Source: Chloroflexia bacterium (GTDB lineage: Bacteria; Chloroflexota; Chloroflexia; Thermomicrobiales; UBA6265). Taken from it: DNA of 6,183 bases. Each line of letters begins with the position of its first letter. The stretch's first letter is position 1. Both the position numbers and the translations under genes were made by a program. Shown here one piece after another: positions 1 through 5,848 of this stretch. The notes beneath the pieces were generated by a model, which was given only the letters and a program-made list of their open reading frames with translations, was not told the DNA's origin and made no database searches. Location of the stretch: contig JAUIGA010000206.1 of NCBI GenBank assembly GCA_030430125.1, forward strand, positions 1-6,183, given 5' to 3'.

Positions 1-1884
1 CTCCTTCCTCTTCTCGCCGTCCTGGCAGCCACCCTCTCGACAACAGGTTTGGCGTTCGCTCAGGACCAGCCTCCGTCACCTGAACAACAACTCGCTGACA
101 GGTATGCGCCGGTCGCCGCCCTGCGGGACCAGAAGGCAGCGTGCGATCGGTCCGGAGAGGGGTACTTCCCGTCTCCGGTCGATCTCGTCCTCGGTAATCC
201 CGAAGTGACCCTCTGGCGTGACATCGAGGGCTCCCATGCCGACGAACTGATCATGGAAGCGCCGACCGCCCAGGATTTGGCGGGCCTGGACGACACGTAC
301 TTCCTCAACTTCCCCGGCAACCCAAACAACCCCGGCTGCACCTACGAATCGACCTTCAAGCGATATGCGGCAGATGCTGGGGCCGAACCCACCACCTACG
401 CGCATATCGTGGTGGACCGCCTCCGCGCGCGCGTAGTGGTGCAGTACTGGTTCTGGTACTACTTCAACGACTGGAACAATACCCACGAATCCGACTGGGA
501 AATGGTCCAGTTCGTATTTGACGCCGCGACGGTCGAGGACGCGCTCGAGCTGGACGCGCCGAGCCACGTGGGGTTTGCGCAACACGGTGGCGGCGAGCTC
601 GCCGACTGGGGCGACGACAAACTTGAGTTGCGCGACGGGCGACCCGTTGTCTTCCCGGCCGCGGGATCACACGGAACCTATTTCGGCAATGAGTTGTACA
701 TCGGCTGGGGTGAGAACGGCACCGGCTTCGGTTGTGACAACAGCACCACGCCGTCGAGTTACGTCCCGCTCAATGTCGTGCTGGTTCCCAACGACCCGGA
801 CCCCGACAGCGATTTCGGCTGGCTGCTGTACGAAGGGCGCTGGGGCGAGCTGAAGTCGTGGGAATATAGTGGACCTTATGGTCCCAACGCCGGTGGCAAA
901 TGGATCACGCCAATCAGCTCGATGACCAACTGGCGAGACTCCAGTCTCAGCGTGCCAGCCTCCAGGGCGATTGGGCCAACGGCGACCGGTCTCTTCTGCA
1001 CGCTCTCCGAGGAGGGGTCGCAACTCCTGACTCGCCTCTGGAACAACCCCGAACAGCTTGTAGCAGTCGTACTGGCGATCGTCGCCGCCATTGCGCTGTT
1101 GTTCATCGCCAAGCGACAGGAGCTGGGCGAGGCGCTCGGACTCTATCGCCGGCACTTCCCGATCTTCCTCGGCATCGGCGCGACCACGATACCAATCGGG
1201 ATCGTCTACAACGGGTTCGCATTGGTGCTGCGCGAGAATCCCCCGATGGACTGGGTCGTGAAATGGCTCAATGACACCGGAGGGGCGAGGTTGACCGTCG
1301 CCGCGGCGATCGGCGGCGTGCAGCAGCTCTCCATGCTTTTGCTCATCGCGCCGCCAGTCATCGTTGCGATCCGAGAGATCCAGGCAGGAGGTCGTCCCAC
1401 CGTCCTCGCATCGTTCCGCGAAGGCTATCGGCACCTGCTGATCCTTGCGACGGCCCTCGTGCTCGTCTTCGTATCGATCACCACGCTGGTGCTGCTCATC
1501 GTGGGCATCCCCGTCGCCATCTGGCTTGTGGTGCGATGGCAGTTCTTCTGTCAGGCAGCATTGCTCGACAATGCCAACTCCGGTCGTTCGGCGGTCACGC
1601 GGAGCGGCAACGTCGTGCGTGGACGCTGGTGGCACGCGCTTGGGGACTCGTTGGTCTTCCAACTGTTTTCGCTGGTACCGGGACCACTCATTGGCCTCTT
1701 GTTGCTGCTCATCGGGGGTGCGGCAGTCGACTTCGCGAATGCCTTCAGCAGCGTGGTCTTCGCCATCACGGTGCCGATCTCGATTATCGGTCTCACCCTG
1801 GCGTATCAGCGCTATCGCAGCCGCATCCATCCCGCACCGCAGCCGGTCGCGACGGACACAGCCGAATCACCCGCTACCCCGTGA
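1..1884 (+). CDS. Secreted/membrane-anchored protein with Vps62 (DUF946)-like domain and C-terminal polytopic membrane domain (5' end outside window)
   Basis: The frame is open from base 1 and ends at TGA 1882-1884, so the true start lies upstream. Residues are numbered from the first visible codon (627 visible). The first 20 are the hydrophobic core and end of a signal peptide (LLAVLAA, then AFA|QDQ as a likely cleavage site), so a TTG start at 49 is unlikely. Residues about 115-300 form a soluble, Trp/Tyr-rich domain with YWFWYYFNDW (149-158), HESDWEMVQF (162-171), GFAQHGGGE (191-199) and AGSHGTYF (221-228). This order resembles Vps62-related/DUF946 proteins, whose biochemical role is poorly defined. 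From about 352 to 602 there are roughly six membrane segments. The stretch with VVRWQFF and RSGNVVRGRWW (about 510-544) recalls the membrane domain found with some glycerophosphodiester phosphodiesterases. The likely layout is an extracytoplasmic domain followed by a membrane anchor or channel-like region. The family call comes from motif memory, not a search. Confidence 0.9.
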   Translation, partial: LLPLLAVLAATLSTTGLAFAQDQPPSPEQQLADRYAPVAALRDQKAACDRSGEGYFPSPVDLVLGNPEVTLWRDIEGSHADELIMEAPTAQDLAGLDDTYFLNFPGNPNNPGCTYESTFKRYAADAGAEPTTYAHIVVDRLRARVVVQYWFWYYFNDWNNTHESDWEMVQFVFDAATVEDALELDAPSHVGFAQHGGGELADWGDDKLELRDGRPVVFPAAGSHGTYFGNELYIGWGENGTGFGCDNSTTPSSYVPLNVVLVPNDPDPDSDFGWLLYEGRWGELKSWEYSGPYGPNAGGKWITPISSMTNWRDSSLSVPASRAIGPTATGLFCTLSEEGSQLLTRLWNNPEQLVAVVLAIVAAIALLFIAKRQELGEALGLYRRHFPIFLGIGATTIPIGIVYNGFALVLRENPPMDWVVKWLNDTGGARLTVAAAIGGVQQLSMLLLIAPPVIVAIREIQAGGRPTVLASFREGYRHLLILATALVLVFVSITTLVLLIVGIPVAIWLVVRWQFFCQAALLDNANSGRSAVTRSGNVVRGRWWHALGDSLVFQLFSLVPGPLIGLLLLLIGGAAVDFANAFSSVVFAITVPISIIGLTLAYQRYRSRIHPAPQPVATDTAESPATP

Positions 1885-1893
1885 TACGGGGTA
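1875..1893 (+). terminator. Stop-codon-overlapping hairpin, possible terminator
   Basis: TACCCCGT and ACGGGGTA form a perfect 8-bp stem around a 3-base loop (GAT). The stop codon TGA (1882-1884) sits across the stem-loop junction. No T-tract follows on either strand, so it is not a classic intrinsic terminator. It could still protect the mRNA end or act in a factor-dependent way. The structure is seen in the sequence; the function is inferred. Confidence 0.45.
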
Positions 1894-1903
1894 TGTGTCG
1901 CGC

Positions 1904-1913
1904 TCGTATACGA
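1904..1913. promoter_or_regulatory. 10-base perfect palindrome TCGTATACGA
   Basis: TCGTATACGA equals its own reverse complement. It lies 20 bases after the stop codon of the left gene, in a patch rich in GTAT/ATAC words. It could be a protein-binding half-site pair or part of a folded 3' end. A 10-base palindrome can also occur by chance, so only the sequence symmetry is certain. Confidence 0.25.
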
Positions 1914-1924
1914 ACGACCGAGCC

Positions 1925-1946
1925 GATACACAATTGATACAAGATT
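1925..1946. repeat. 11-base tandem repeat, two copies (GATACA-NN-ATT)
   Basis: GATACACAATT (1925-1935) is followed directly by GATACAAGATT (1936-1946), matching at 9 of 11 positions. The patch is AT-richer than its surroundings. Two helical-turn-spaced copies could be a binding site, but there is no adjacent gene start for it to control, so its role is unknown. Confidence 0.4.
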
Positions 1947-1979
1947 CGAGTGATCCGTCCCAGATTGCGATTTGTGTAC

Positions 1980-2000
1980 GGGCCGGGCTGGTCCCGGCCC
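1980..2000. terminator. Strong GC hairpin, possible bidirectional transcription end
   Basis: GGGCCGGG (1980-1987) and CCCGGCCC (1993-2000) form a perfect 8-bp all-GC stem with a 5-base loop CTGGT. It lies between converging genes, where a structure could serve either transcript. Neither side has a T-tract, so intrinsic termination is unproven; RNA-end stabilisation is an alternative. Confidence 0.4.
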
Positions 2001-2126
2001 TGGCACGGAAGGGGACACGCACCCCTCCCGTACATGTTGCACCGAGTCTTCACCCAAATTTCGTCTCACAAGAGAGGAGACAGGTCCCTCCCATACGTAC
2101 ATCAGCAGGTGTTCACCCGAGTTCCG
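2001..2126. repeat. Degenerate 63-base tandem duplication
   Basis: Copy 1 is 2001-2063 and copy 2 is 2064-2126. They align without gaps at an offset of exactly 63 bases, with about 39 of 63 positions identical by hand count. The best-kept blocks are CCCTCCC (2023-2029 and 2086-2092), TTCACCC (2049-2055 and 2112-2118) and the following TT.CG. Copy 1 can form an AGGGG/CCCCT hairpin (2010-2014 with 2022-2026). In copy 2 four of those five pairs remain possible, one as G-U. Because 63 is a multiple of three, the duplication also shows as a 21-residue repeat in translation (LPY....VFT on the + strand). It may be a structured RNA, a decayed repeat protein or a simple old duplication; the sequence does not decide. 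Confidence 0.55.
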
Positions 2127-2199
2127 AATGCCCTGACAACGGGATCGCGGGATCGACGTCGCAACCGGGCCTCGTGCAAGCGGTCAATGTGATCGCTCT

Positions 2200-2218
2200 G
2201 GCCACACGAACGGTGGCC
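2200..2218 (-). terminator. Short hairpin 3' of the right-hand gene, weak terminator candidate
   Basis: GGCCAC (2200-2205) and GTGGCC (2213-2218) form a perfect 6-bp stem with a 7-base loop. It lies 64-82 bases beyond the stop codon of the - strand membrane protein gene. No T-run follows in that direction, so the terminator role is a guess from position and shape. Confidence 0.3.
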
Positions 2219-2281
2219 CGATTGCGGACGGGGATGTGGCAGTCTGCGCCATAGGAGCTTGGCAGCCAATCAGGACCAGCT

Positions 2282-3256
2282 TCAGCCGGACGCCTGGTTC
2301 ATCTCCGGCTCGGTTGTGCGCCGCCCCATGTACATCGCTACACCACCCGCGACCAGTCCCACGACAAGCAACACCCAGGCAGCCTGCCGGAGATAGGTGG
2401 TAACGATCGTCACGAACGCCGCCGCCGCATCCCGATTGGAGCTGTGAGCAAGCGAGTCCAGCAACCACCCTCGCCCCAACCACAGAGCCAGGAGGAGTAT
2501 CGCCATCGCCGCGGCTGCCCCGAATCCTGCCGCCACACTGGTGCGGCGACGATCGCGAGAAAGCAGGTATGCCGCCGCGAGCGAAACAACCGCGGCGATT
2601 GGCATCACGACGGCAAGCCGCTCGATGCGATCGACCACGCCCTGGATGCGCTCGATCCGCTCGGATTCGAACAGGACAATAGTGGTATTGACCTGATCCA
2701 GATTAACGCGATCAACAACATCGAATCCCCGCTCTCGCAGCCGATCCATCACTGCAACCAGCAACGGCTCGATATCCAGCGTAATCTGCCCATCCGCGAC
2801 CGACGCGACGTCCGATTCTCGTCCCGTGAGCACAGCCGAAACAGTGGGGTGAGCGGCTCGGTTCATCTGTTCCCAGATTTCAGGAAACGCATCTGATTCG
2901 ACGATAGTCGCCGTCACATCCCGGACGAACACCTCGACCAGCACGTCGAGCGAAGCGGCAACGAGACCATCGGCCTCGATTCGTTGATCGAACTCCACGA
3001 ACTGATTGAGCTGGGTCGAGAGTCGATCGGCAACACGCTCTTCCAGCTCGGCCTGAATTGCGGGATCCGACGCAAGCGGGGCAACGGTTCGCACGTATCG
3101 GTCAGTGTCGACAACCTGGTTTCTCGTCCATACCGCCACCACCGAGAGGAGGAGGGAGATGCAGAACAGAACTACCAGAACCCACGAAGCTATCTGGCGC
3201 CAGTCCCTGCCACCTGACGTTTCACTCGACCCGGCGTCTGCCGTGTTGTCCGTCAC
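2282..3256 (-). CDS. Integral membrane protein with large extracytoplasmic domain (DTDRYV type)
   Basis: 324 residues, GTG start at 3256, TGA stop at 2282-2284. The start is set by a strong AAGGAGG (bases 3273-3267, - strand) 10 bases upstream; the frame stays open further upstream but runs inside the neighbouring ATPase gene. Membrane segments are at about 22-43, 212-233, 241-261 and 288-310. Between the first and second lies a soluble region of about 170 residues that should face outside, beginning with VVDTDRYVRTVAPLASDP (48-65). That sequence just after the first membrane helix is typical of uncharacterised integral membrane proteins common in actinobacteria and some other high-GC bacteria. 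The stretch 197-213 (ESERIERIQGVVDRIER) is charged and probably helical, leading into the second helix. No catalytic motif is visible and the function is unknown. It lies 53 bases after the HerA-like gene and may share its transcript. Confidence 0.9.
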   Translation of the reverse strand: MTDNTADAGSSETSGGRDWRQIASWVLVVLFCISLLLSVVAVWTRNQVVDTDRYVRTVAPLASDPAIQAELEERVADRLSTQLNQFVEFDQRIEADGLVAASLDVLVEVFVRDVTATIVESDAFPEIWEQMNRAAHPTVSAVLTGRESDVASVADGQITLDIEPLLVAVMDRLRERGFDVVDRVNLDQVNTTIVLFESERIERIQGVVDRIERLAVVMPIAAVVSLAAAYLLSRDRRRTSVAAGFGAAAAMAILLLALWLGRGWLLDSLAHSSNRDAAAAFVTIVTTYLRQAAWVLLVVGLVAGGVAMYMGRRTTEPEMNQASG

Positions 3257-3262
3257 GGTATA

Positions 3263-3273
3263 CCCCCCTCCTT
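3263..3273 (-). promoter_or_regulatory. Ribosome binding site deciding the GTG start at 3256
   Basis: On the - strand this reads AAGGAGGGGGG, a near-perfect anti-16S match ending six bases before the GTG. Counting from the AGGAGG core the spacing is 10 bases. No in-frame ATG is near, so this site is the main reason for choosing the GTG over the upstream open frame. Confidence 0.75.
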
Positions 3274-3309
3274 CTCGCCATACGCGCACCCCCGAGCTCC
3301 CGTCGCGGG

Positions 3310-4947
3310 CTACGGCTGCTGTCGGTGTCCGCTCTCTGGCGACGCCCACGTTGCGGGCACGTCGCTCCCGCCTTCCTGGGTGATCCTGGTCCCGAAGCGT
3401 GCCAACAGAGGCGAGGGAACAATCTTGCCGGCGATCAGCGACTCGCCCTGAACAAACGTGGTCGATTGGGCCAACAGCGAGGGAGGCACGAACGAGAAGA
3501 TCGACTCCAGGTGCCCGATATCGTCCCGGGAGTTCATGCGCATCAGCACGAGGTTGTCGCATTGTGACAAGACGTTCCGGTCCAGCTTGTCCGGACGTTG
3601 ACTCGCCAGCAGGAGGTGAAGCCCGAACTTTCTGCCTTCCGCCGCGATGCGGATGGCATGGTCCGTCGCCGTGGCCTGCAGCGCATCTTGCGGCTCGGCC
3701 GGGCAAACGTTGTGTGCTTCATCGATGACGATGAGCACGGGCTCACGATTACCTCGCAGGCGCCACACCGCCTCGAGGACGGCCATGGCGACGACGGATT
3801 TCTCCTGCTGGGACGTAAACCCGCCGACATCGAGCACCATCGCGCGCCAATCGTCGCGATGGTCGATCACCGCAGCCTGATCGGCCCCGGCCCAGACATC
3901 CCACGCAGCCACACCAAGATTCTCGATCCGCAATCCGAGGTCACGGTGCTCGGCCGAGAACTCGCTCGACACGGCGGCGAGGATTTCCTCGAGCCCATAG
4001 GGACGATCACCCATCCGGTCCGCCAGCGAGCGGAAGACGTTGTACTCGCCACGATCGCGGAGCGGATCGAGTCCCAGAACGATCCCCTGGGCCGCTCTCC
4101 CAAGATTGCTGAAGCGAATCCTGAGCGTTTCGGACTCGCTCGCTGCATCGACCTTGGGTCGGAGCACCCGAATGCCGGAGCGAATGGCTTCGTATCGCGA
4201 TCGCATCGACGCCTCCTGCGGATGCGATGACGCTGCATGGGCTGGTCTCAGCTCACCGAGTCGAACATAATCCGAATTTGGATCGACAATGACGACGCGG
4301 ATGCTCGTTTCGAGCAGGATCCGCTCAAGCATCACGCCCAGCGAGTACGTCTTTCCGGAACCGGACTGACCGCACAGGAACGTGTGGCGGTTGAATCCCG
4401 CGGCGTTCAGCAGCGCTGGTGCGGACCGATTGCCGTGATTGACCTTGCCGATGTCGAGGGTAGCTCGACCCGTCAGTCTCTCCCGCAGGTACTTCTCGAC
4501 ATCCGCATCGGTCGCCGGAGACAGCACCGCGTCCTCGAATCGGTCGCCATCGCGACGCTCCAGCAGGGTATCGCCATCGAACCGTCCCAGGATATTGCCG
4601 GTACCCTCCAGATACCGGAGCACCACACGGAACGCCATGTGGGACACCTGGCCGACATCCTCACCTCCCAGCAGGCTCTCGTCACCCTGCAGCCCTATTT
4701 CTGGACCTTCGCGGGTGACGACATCCTTCGTCACCACCCGTCCCAGGAATTGCGCTCCGTCTCGGGTTTCGATTCGGATGTAGCCGCCCGCAGTGATGTC
4801 GAATGTAACCGGGGTCTGCCAGGCGAACGTTCTGCCGTCAGTGGAGTACGCCAGCGGAAATGCCTGGAGCTCATCCTGCACCTTGCGCCGCGCGCGAATC
4901 ATTCGATCCCGAAAACCGGCGGCGCGGTCCGGCATGTCCGTCTCCAT
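3310..4947 (-). CDS. HerA-like ATPase (DUF87-type ATP-binding protein)
   Basis: 545 residues, ATG at 4947, TAG at 3310-3312. The N-terminal part (about 40-110) is beta-rich, with GGYIRIETRDGAQFLGRVV (54-72) fitting the HAS-barrel that precedes HerA ATPase cores. Walker A is GQSGSGKT (193-200); the next strand carries VVIVDPNSDYVRLGE (218-232), where many HerA proteins have DPHGEY. Walker B is VLIVIDEAH (404-412) with E410 as the expected catalytic glutamate. LLLASQRPDKLDRNVLSQ (445-462) matches the HerA sensor region. HerA proteins form hexameric DNA translocases, often with the nuclease NurA in end resection or with other effectors in phage defence. Neither NurA nor another nuclease is visible here, so the partner is unknown. 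GAGG lies 6 bases before this ATG; the ATG at 4935 (residue 5) has GGAG at equal spacing, so the start may be four residues later. The neighbours are membrane-protein genes 66 bases upstream and 53 bases downstream. Confidence 0.93.
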   Translation of the reverse strand: METDMPDRAAGFRDRMIRARRKVQDELQAFPLAYSTDGRTFAWQTPVTFDITAGGYIRIETRDGAQFLGRVVTKDVVTREGPEIGLQGDESLLGGEDVGQVSHMAFRVVLRYLEGTGNILGRFDGDTLLERRDGDRFEDAVLSPATDADVEKYLRERLTGRATLDIGKVNHGNRSAPALLNAAGFNRHTFLCGQSGSGKTYSLGVMLERILLETSIRVVIVDPNSDYVRLGELRPAHAASSHPQEASMRSRYEAIRSGIRVLRPKVDAASESETLRIRFSNLGRAAQGIVLGLDPLRDRGEYNVFRSLADRMGDRPYGLEEILAAVSSEFSAEHRDLGLRIENLGVAAWDVWAGADQAAVIDHRDDWRAMVLDVGGFTSQQEKSVVAMAVLEAVWRLRGNREPVLIVIDEAHNVCPAEPQDALQATATDHAIRIAAEGRKFGLHLLLASQRPDKLDRNVLSQCDNLVLMRMNSRDDIGHLESIFSFVPPSLLAQSTTFVQGESLIAGKIVPSPLLARFGTRITQEGGSDVPATWASPESGHRQQP

Positions 4948-5013
4948 GGCGTTCCTCGACTCCCATCAACGCATCGCGATCGTCATGGCACCGCTCCGGA
5001 GGGCTGCGCCGCT

Positions 5014-5739
5014 CTAGCTGGCCGCACCTCCCGAACCCCTGTTGCCAGTCGACCCCGAATCGGCCGGCGAGTTCCCGCCGTTCGCCTGGTTAGAGGGCCC
5101 GGACGGTGCGGAAGCGCCTCCGCTACCACCGGTCTGGGCAACCGCCCCCGCTTGAGCAGAGGTTTGCTGATTGCCGCGATACAACAGGTAGGCATACCCC
5201 AGCAGCAGTACGCCGAACACCAGCGCGATCGTGCCGAGCAGATTCATGCGAGACGTCGAGTCGGCACCACCAGTCAGGAGGATCACACCAAGGATGATCG
5301 TCAACACACCAGTGACCAGCGCGCTGATCCGGAGACCGGCTTCGCTTCGCGCGAGCAGGCTCGCCGCCAGCCCGATAACGCCAAACGCGATCAGCCCCCA
5401 CGCCAGGATCACGCGAGAGGAGTCGCCATCCAGGTAGTCGGAAACGTTCTCCAGCAGCACCAGCACACCGATCGTTGCGCCCACCCCACCGCGCAGAATC
5501 CGGTAGGGCGATCCCACGGCACCCTGATTGCGAAATCCCGCGAGTATCTCCAACAGACCGTTGACCAGCAGGATGGCCGCGATCAACTGCCTGATGACAT
5601 CCGCCGCGCTCTCCTTGTCCGCGAAGATGAAGATGCCGATCACCAGGAGGATCAACCCCTCGATGGCGATGATCGGCCAGGCGACGCCGCGCCGCCACGG
5701 TGCACTGTCCTTGATTGTGGACATGGCCTTGTCTTGCAT
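5014..5739 (-). CDS. HdeD-like (DUF308) six-helix membrane protein with Gly/Ser-rich tail
   Basis: 241 residues, ATG at 5739, TAG at 5014-5016. This ATG is preferred because AGGAG lies 7 bases upstream; the in-frame ATG at 5829 would add 30 polar residues without a comparable site and would cover that ribosome-binding sequence. Six hydrophobic segments lie at about 17-40, 48-68, 83-98, 109-130, 137-157 and 166-187, in the three-pair pattern of DUF308/HdeD membrane proteins. HdeD is linked to acid resistance in enteric bacteria, but most family members have no known role. Residues about 190-241 form a low-complexity tail rich in Gly, Ser, Asn and Ala, with no membrane segment; it is absent from short family members. 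The gene lies between a SulP-like gene and the HerA-like gene, all in one direction. The family call is fairly sure; the function is not. Confidence 0.88.
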   Translation of the reverse strand: MQDKAMSTIKDSAPWRRGVAWPIIAIEGLILLVIGIFIFADKESAADVIRQLIAAILLVNGLLEILAGFRNQGAVGSPYRILRGGVGATIGVLVLLENVSDYLDGDSSRVILAWGLIAFGVIGLAASLLARSEAGLRISALVTGVLTIILGVILLTGGADSTSRMNLLGTIALVFGVLLLGYAYLLYRGNQQTSAQAGAVAQTGGSGGASAPSGPSNQANGGNSPADSGSTGNRGSGGAAS

Positions 5740-5848
5740 CGTTGTGCTCCTCTCCATCTTGTTGACCCAATCCCGAGATTCTCTCGAGTGGTCGCCTCGA
5801 ACATCCTGATCAACCCGCCCCGCGACCATTCAGAATCAGCGTTCCCCG
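5740..5848 (-). other. 109-base gap between SulP-like and DUF308 genes
   Basis: This holds the ribosome-binding site of the DUF308 gene and a short inverted repeat CGAGA-TTC-TCTCG (5774-5786, 5-bp stem, + strand reading). There is no T-tract and no convincing -35/-10 pair. The length leaves room for a promoter, so a transcript starting here is possible, but nothing proves it. Confidence 0.35.
5747..5755 (-). promoter_or_regulatory. Ribosome binding site for the DUF308 gene
   Basis: On the - strand this reads GGAGAGGAG, ending 7 bases before ATG 5739. It favours this start over the ATG at 5829 and over the overlapping ATG (5753), whose codon overlaps this purine tract. Confidence 0.65.

Larger units (their letters stand above)
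1885..2281. other. Convergent intergenic region, about 400 bases, no convincing gene
   Basis: This stretch lies between the stop codons of a + strand gene and a - strand gene, so it should contain 3' ends rather than promoters for the flanking genes. It holds hairpins, a short tandem repeat and a degenerate 63-base duplication, listed separately. Weak inverted repeats near the 3' end of the right-hand gene include TTGGC-A-GCCAA (2259-2269) and TGGC/GCCA arms (2237-2240 and 2248-2251), neither followed by a T-run. The short open frames across it have no ribosome-binding site or recognisable product. No tRNA fold, IS element or CRISPR repeat was found. Confidence 0.7.

Noticed and set aside
667..1830. 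A 387-codon - strand open frame opposite the Vps62-like gene
   Set aside because: It is codon-aligned antisense to a clearly coding frame with a signal peptide, family motifs and membrane helices. Its own translation is charged and has no recognisable domain.
1812..2102. A 96-codon - strand open frame across the convergent region
   Set aside because: It runs into the 3' end of the left gene in antisense and has no family signature or ribosome-binding site; it shares the duplication but nothing else supports it.
2109..2140. tRNA T-loop-like string GTTCCGAATGCC
   Set aside because: It has an extra base compared with the GTTCGAATCC pattern, and no acceptor, D or anticodon stems can be formed around it.
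1950..2192. An 80-codon + strand open frame starting with GTG across the repeat region
   Set aside because: There is no ribosome-binding site before the GTG and no recognisable product. The 21-residue internal repeat in its translation follows from the 63-base duplication and appears equally in the opposite frame, so it is not proof of coding.
3257..3706. N-terminal extension of the DTDRYV-type membrane protein
   Set aside because: The frame stays open but lies inside the HerA-like gene in another frame and reads as Arg/Gly-rich nonsense; a strong AAGGAGG precedes the GTG at 3256.
5740..5829. Upstream ATG start (5829) for the DUF308 protein
   Set aside because: It would add 30 polar residues before the first helix and would run through the AGGAG site that precedes the ATG at 5739.
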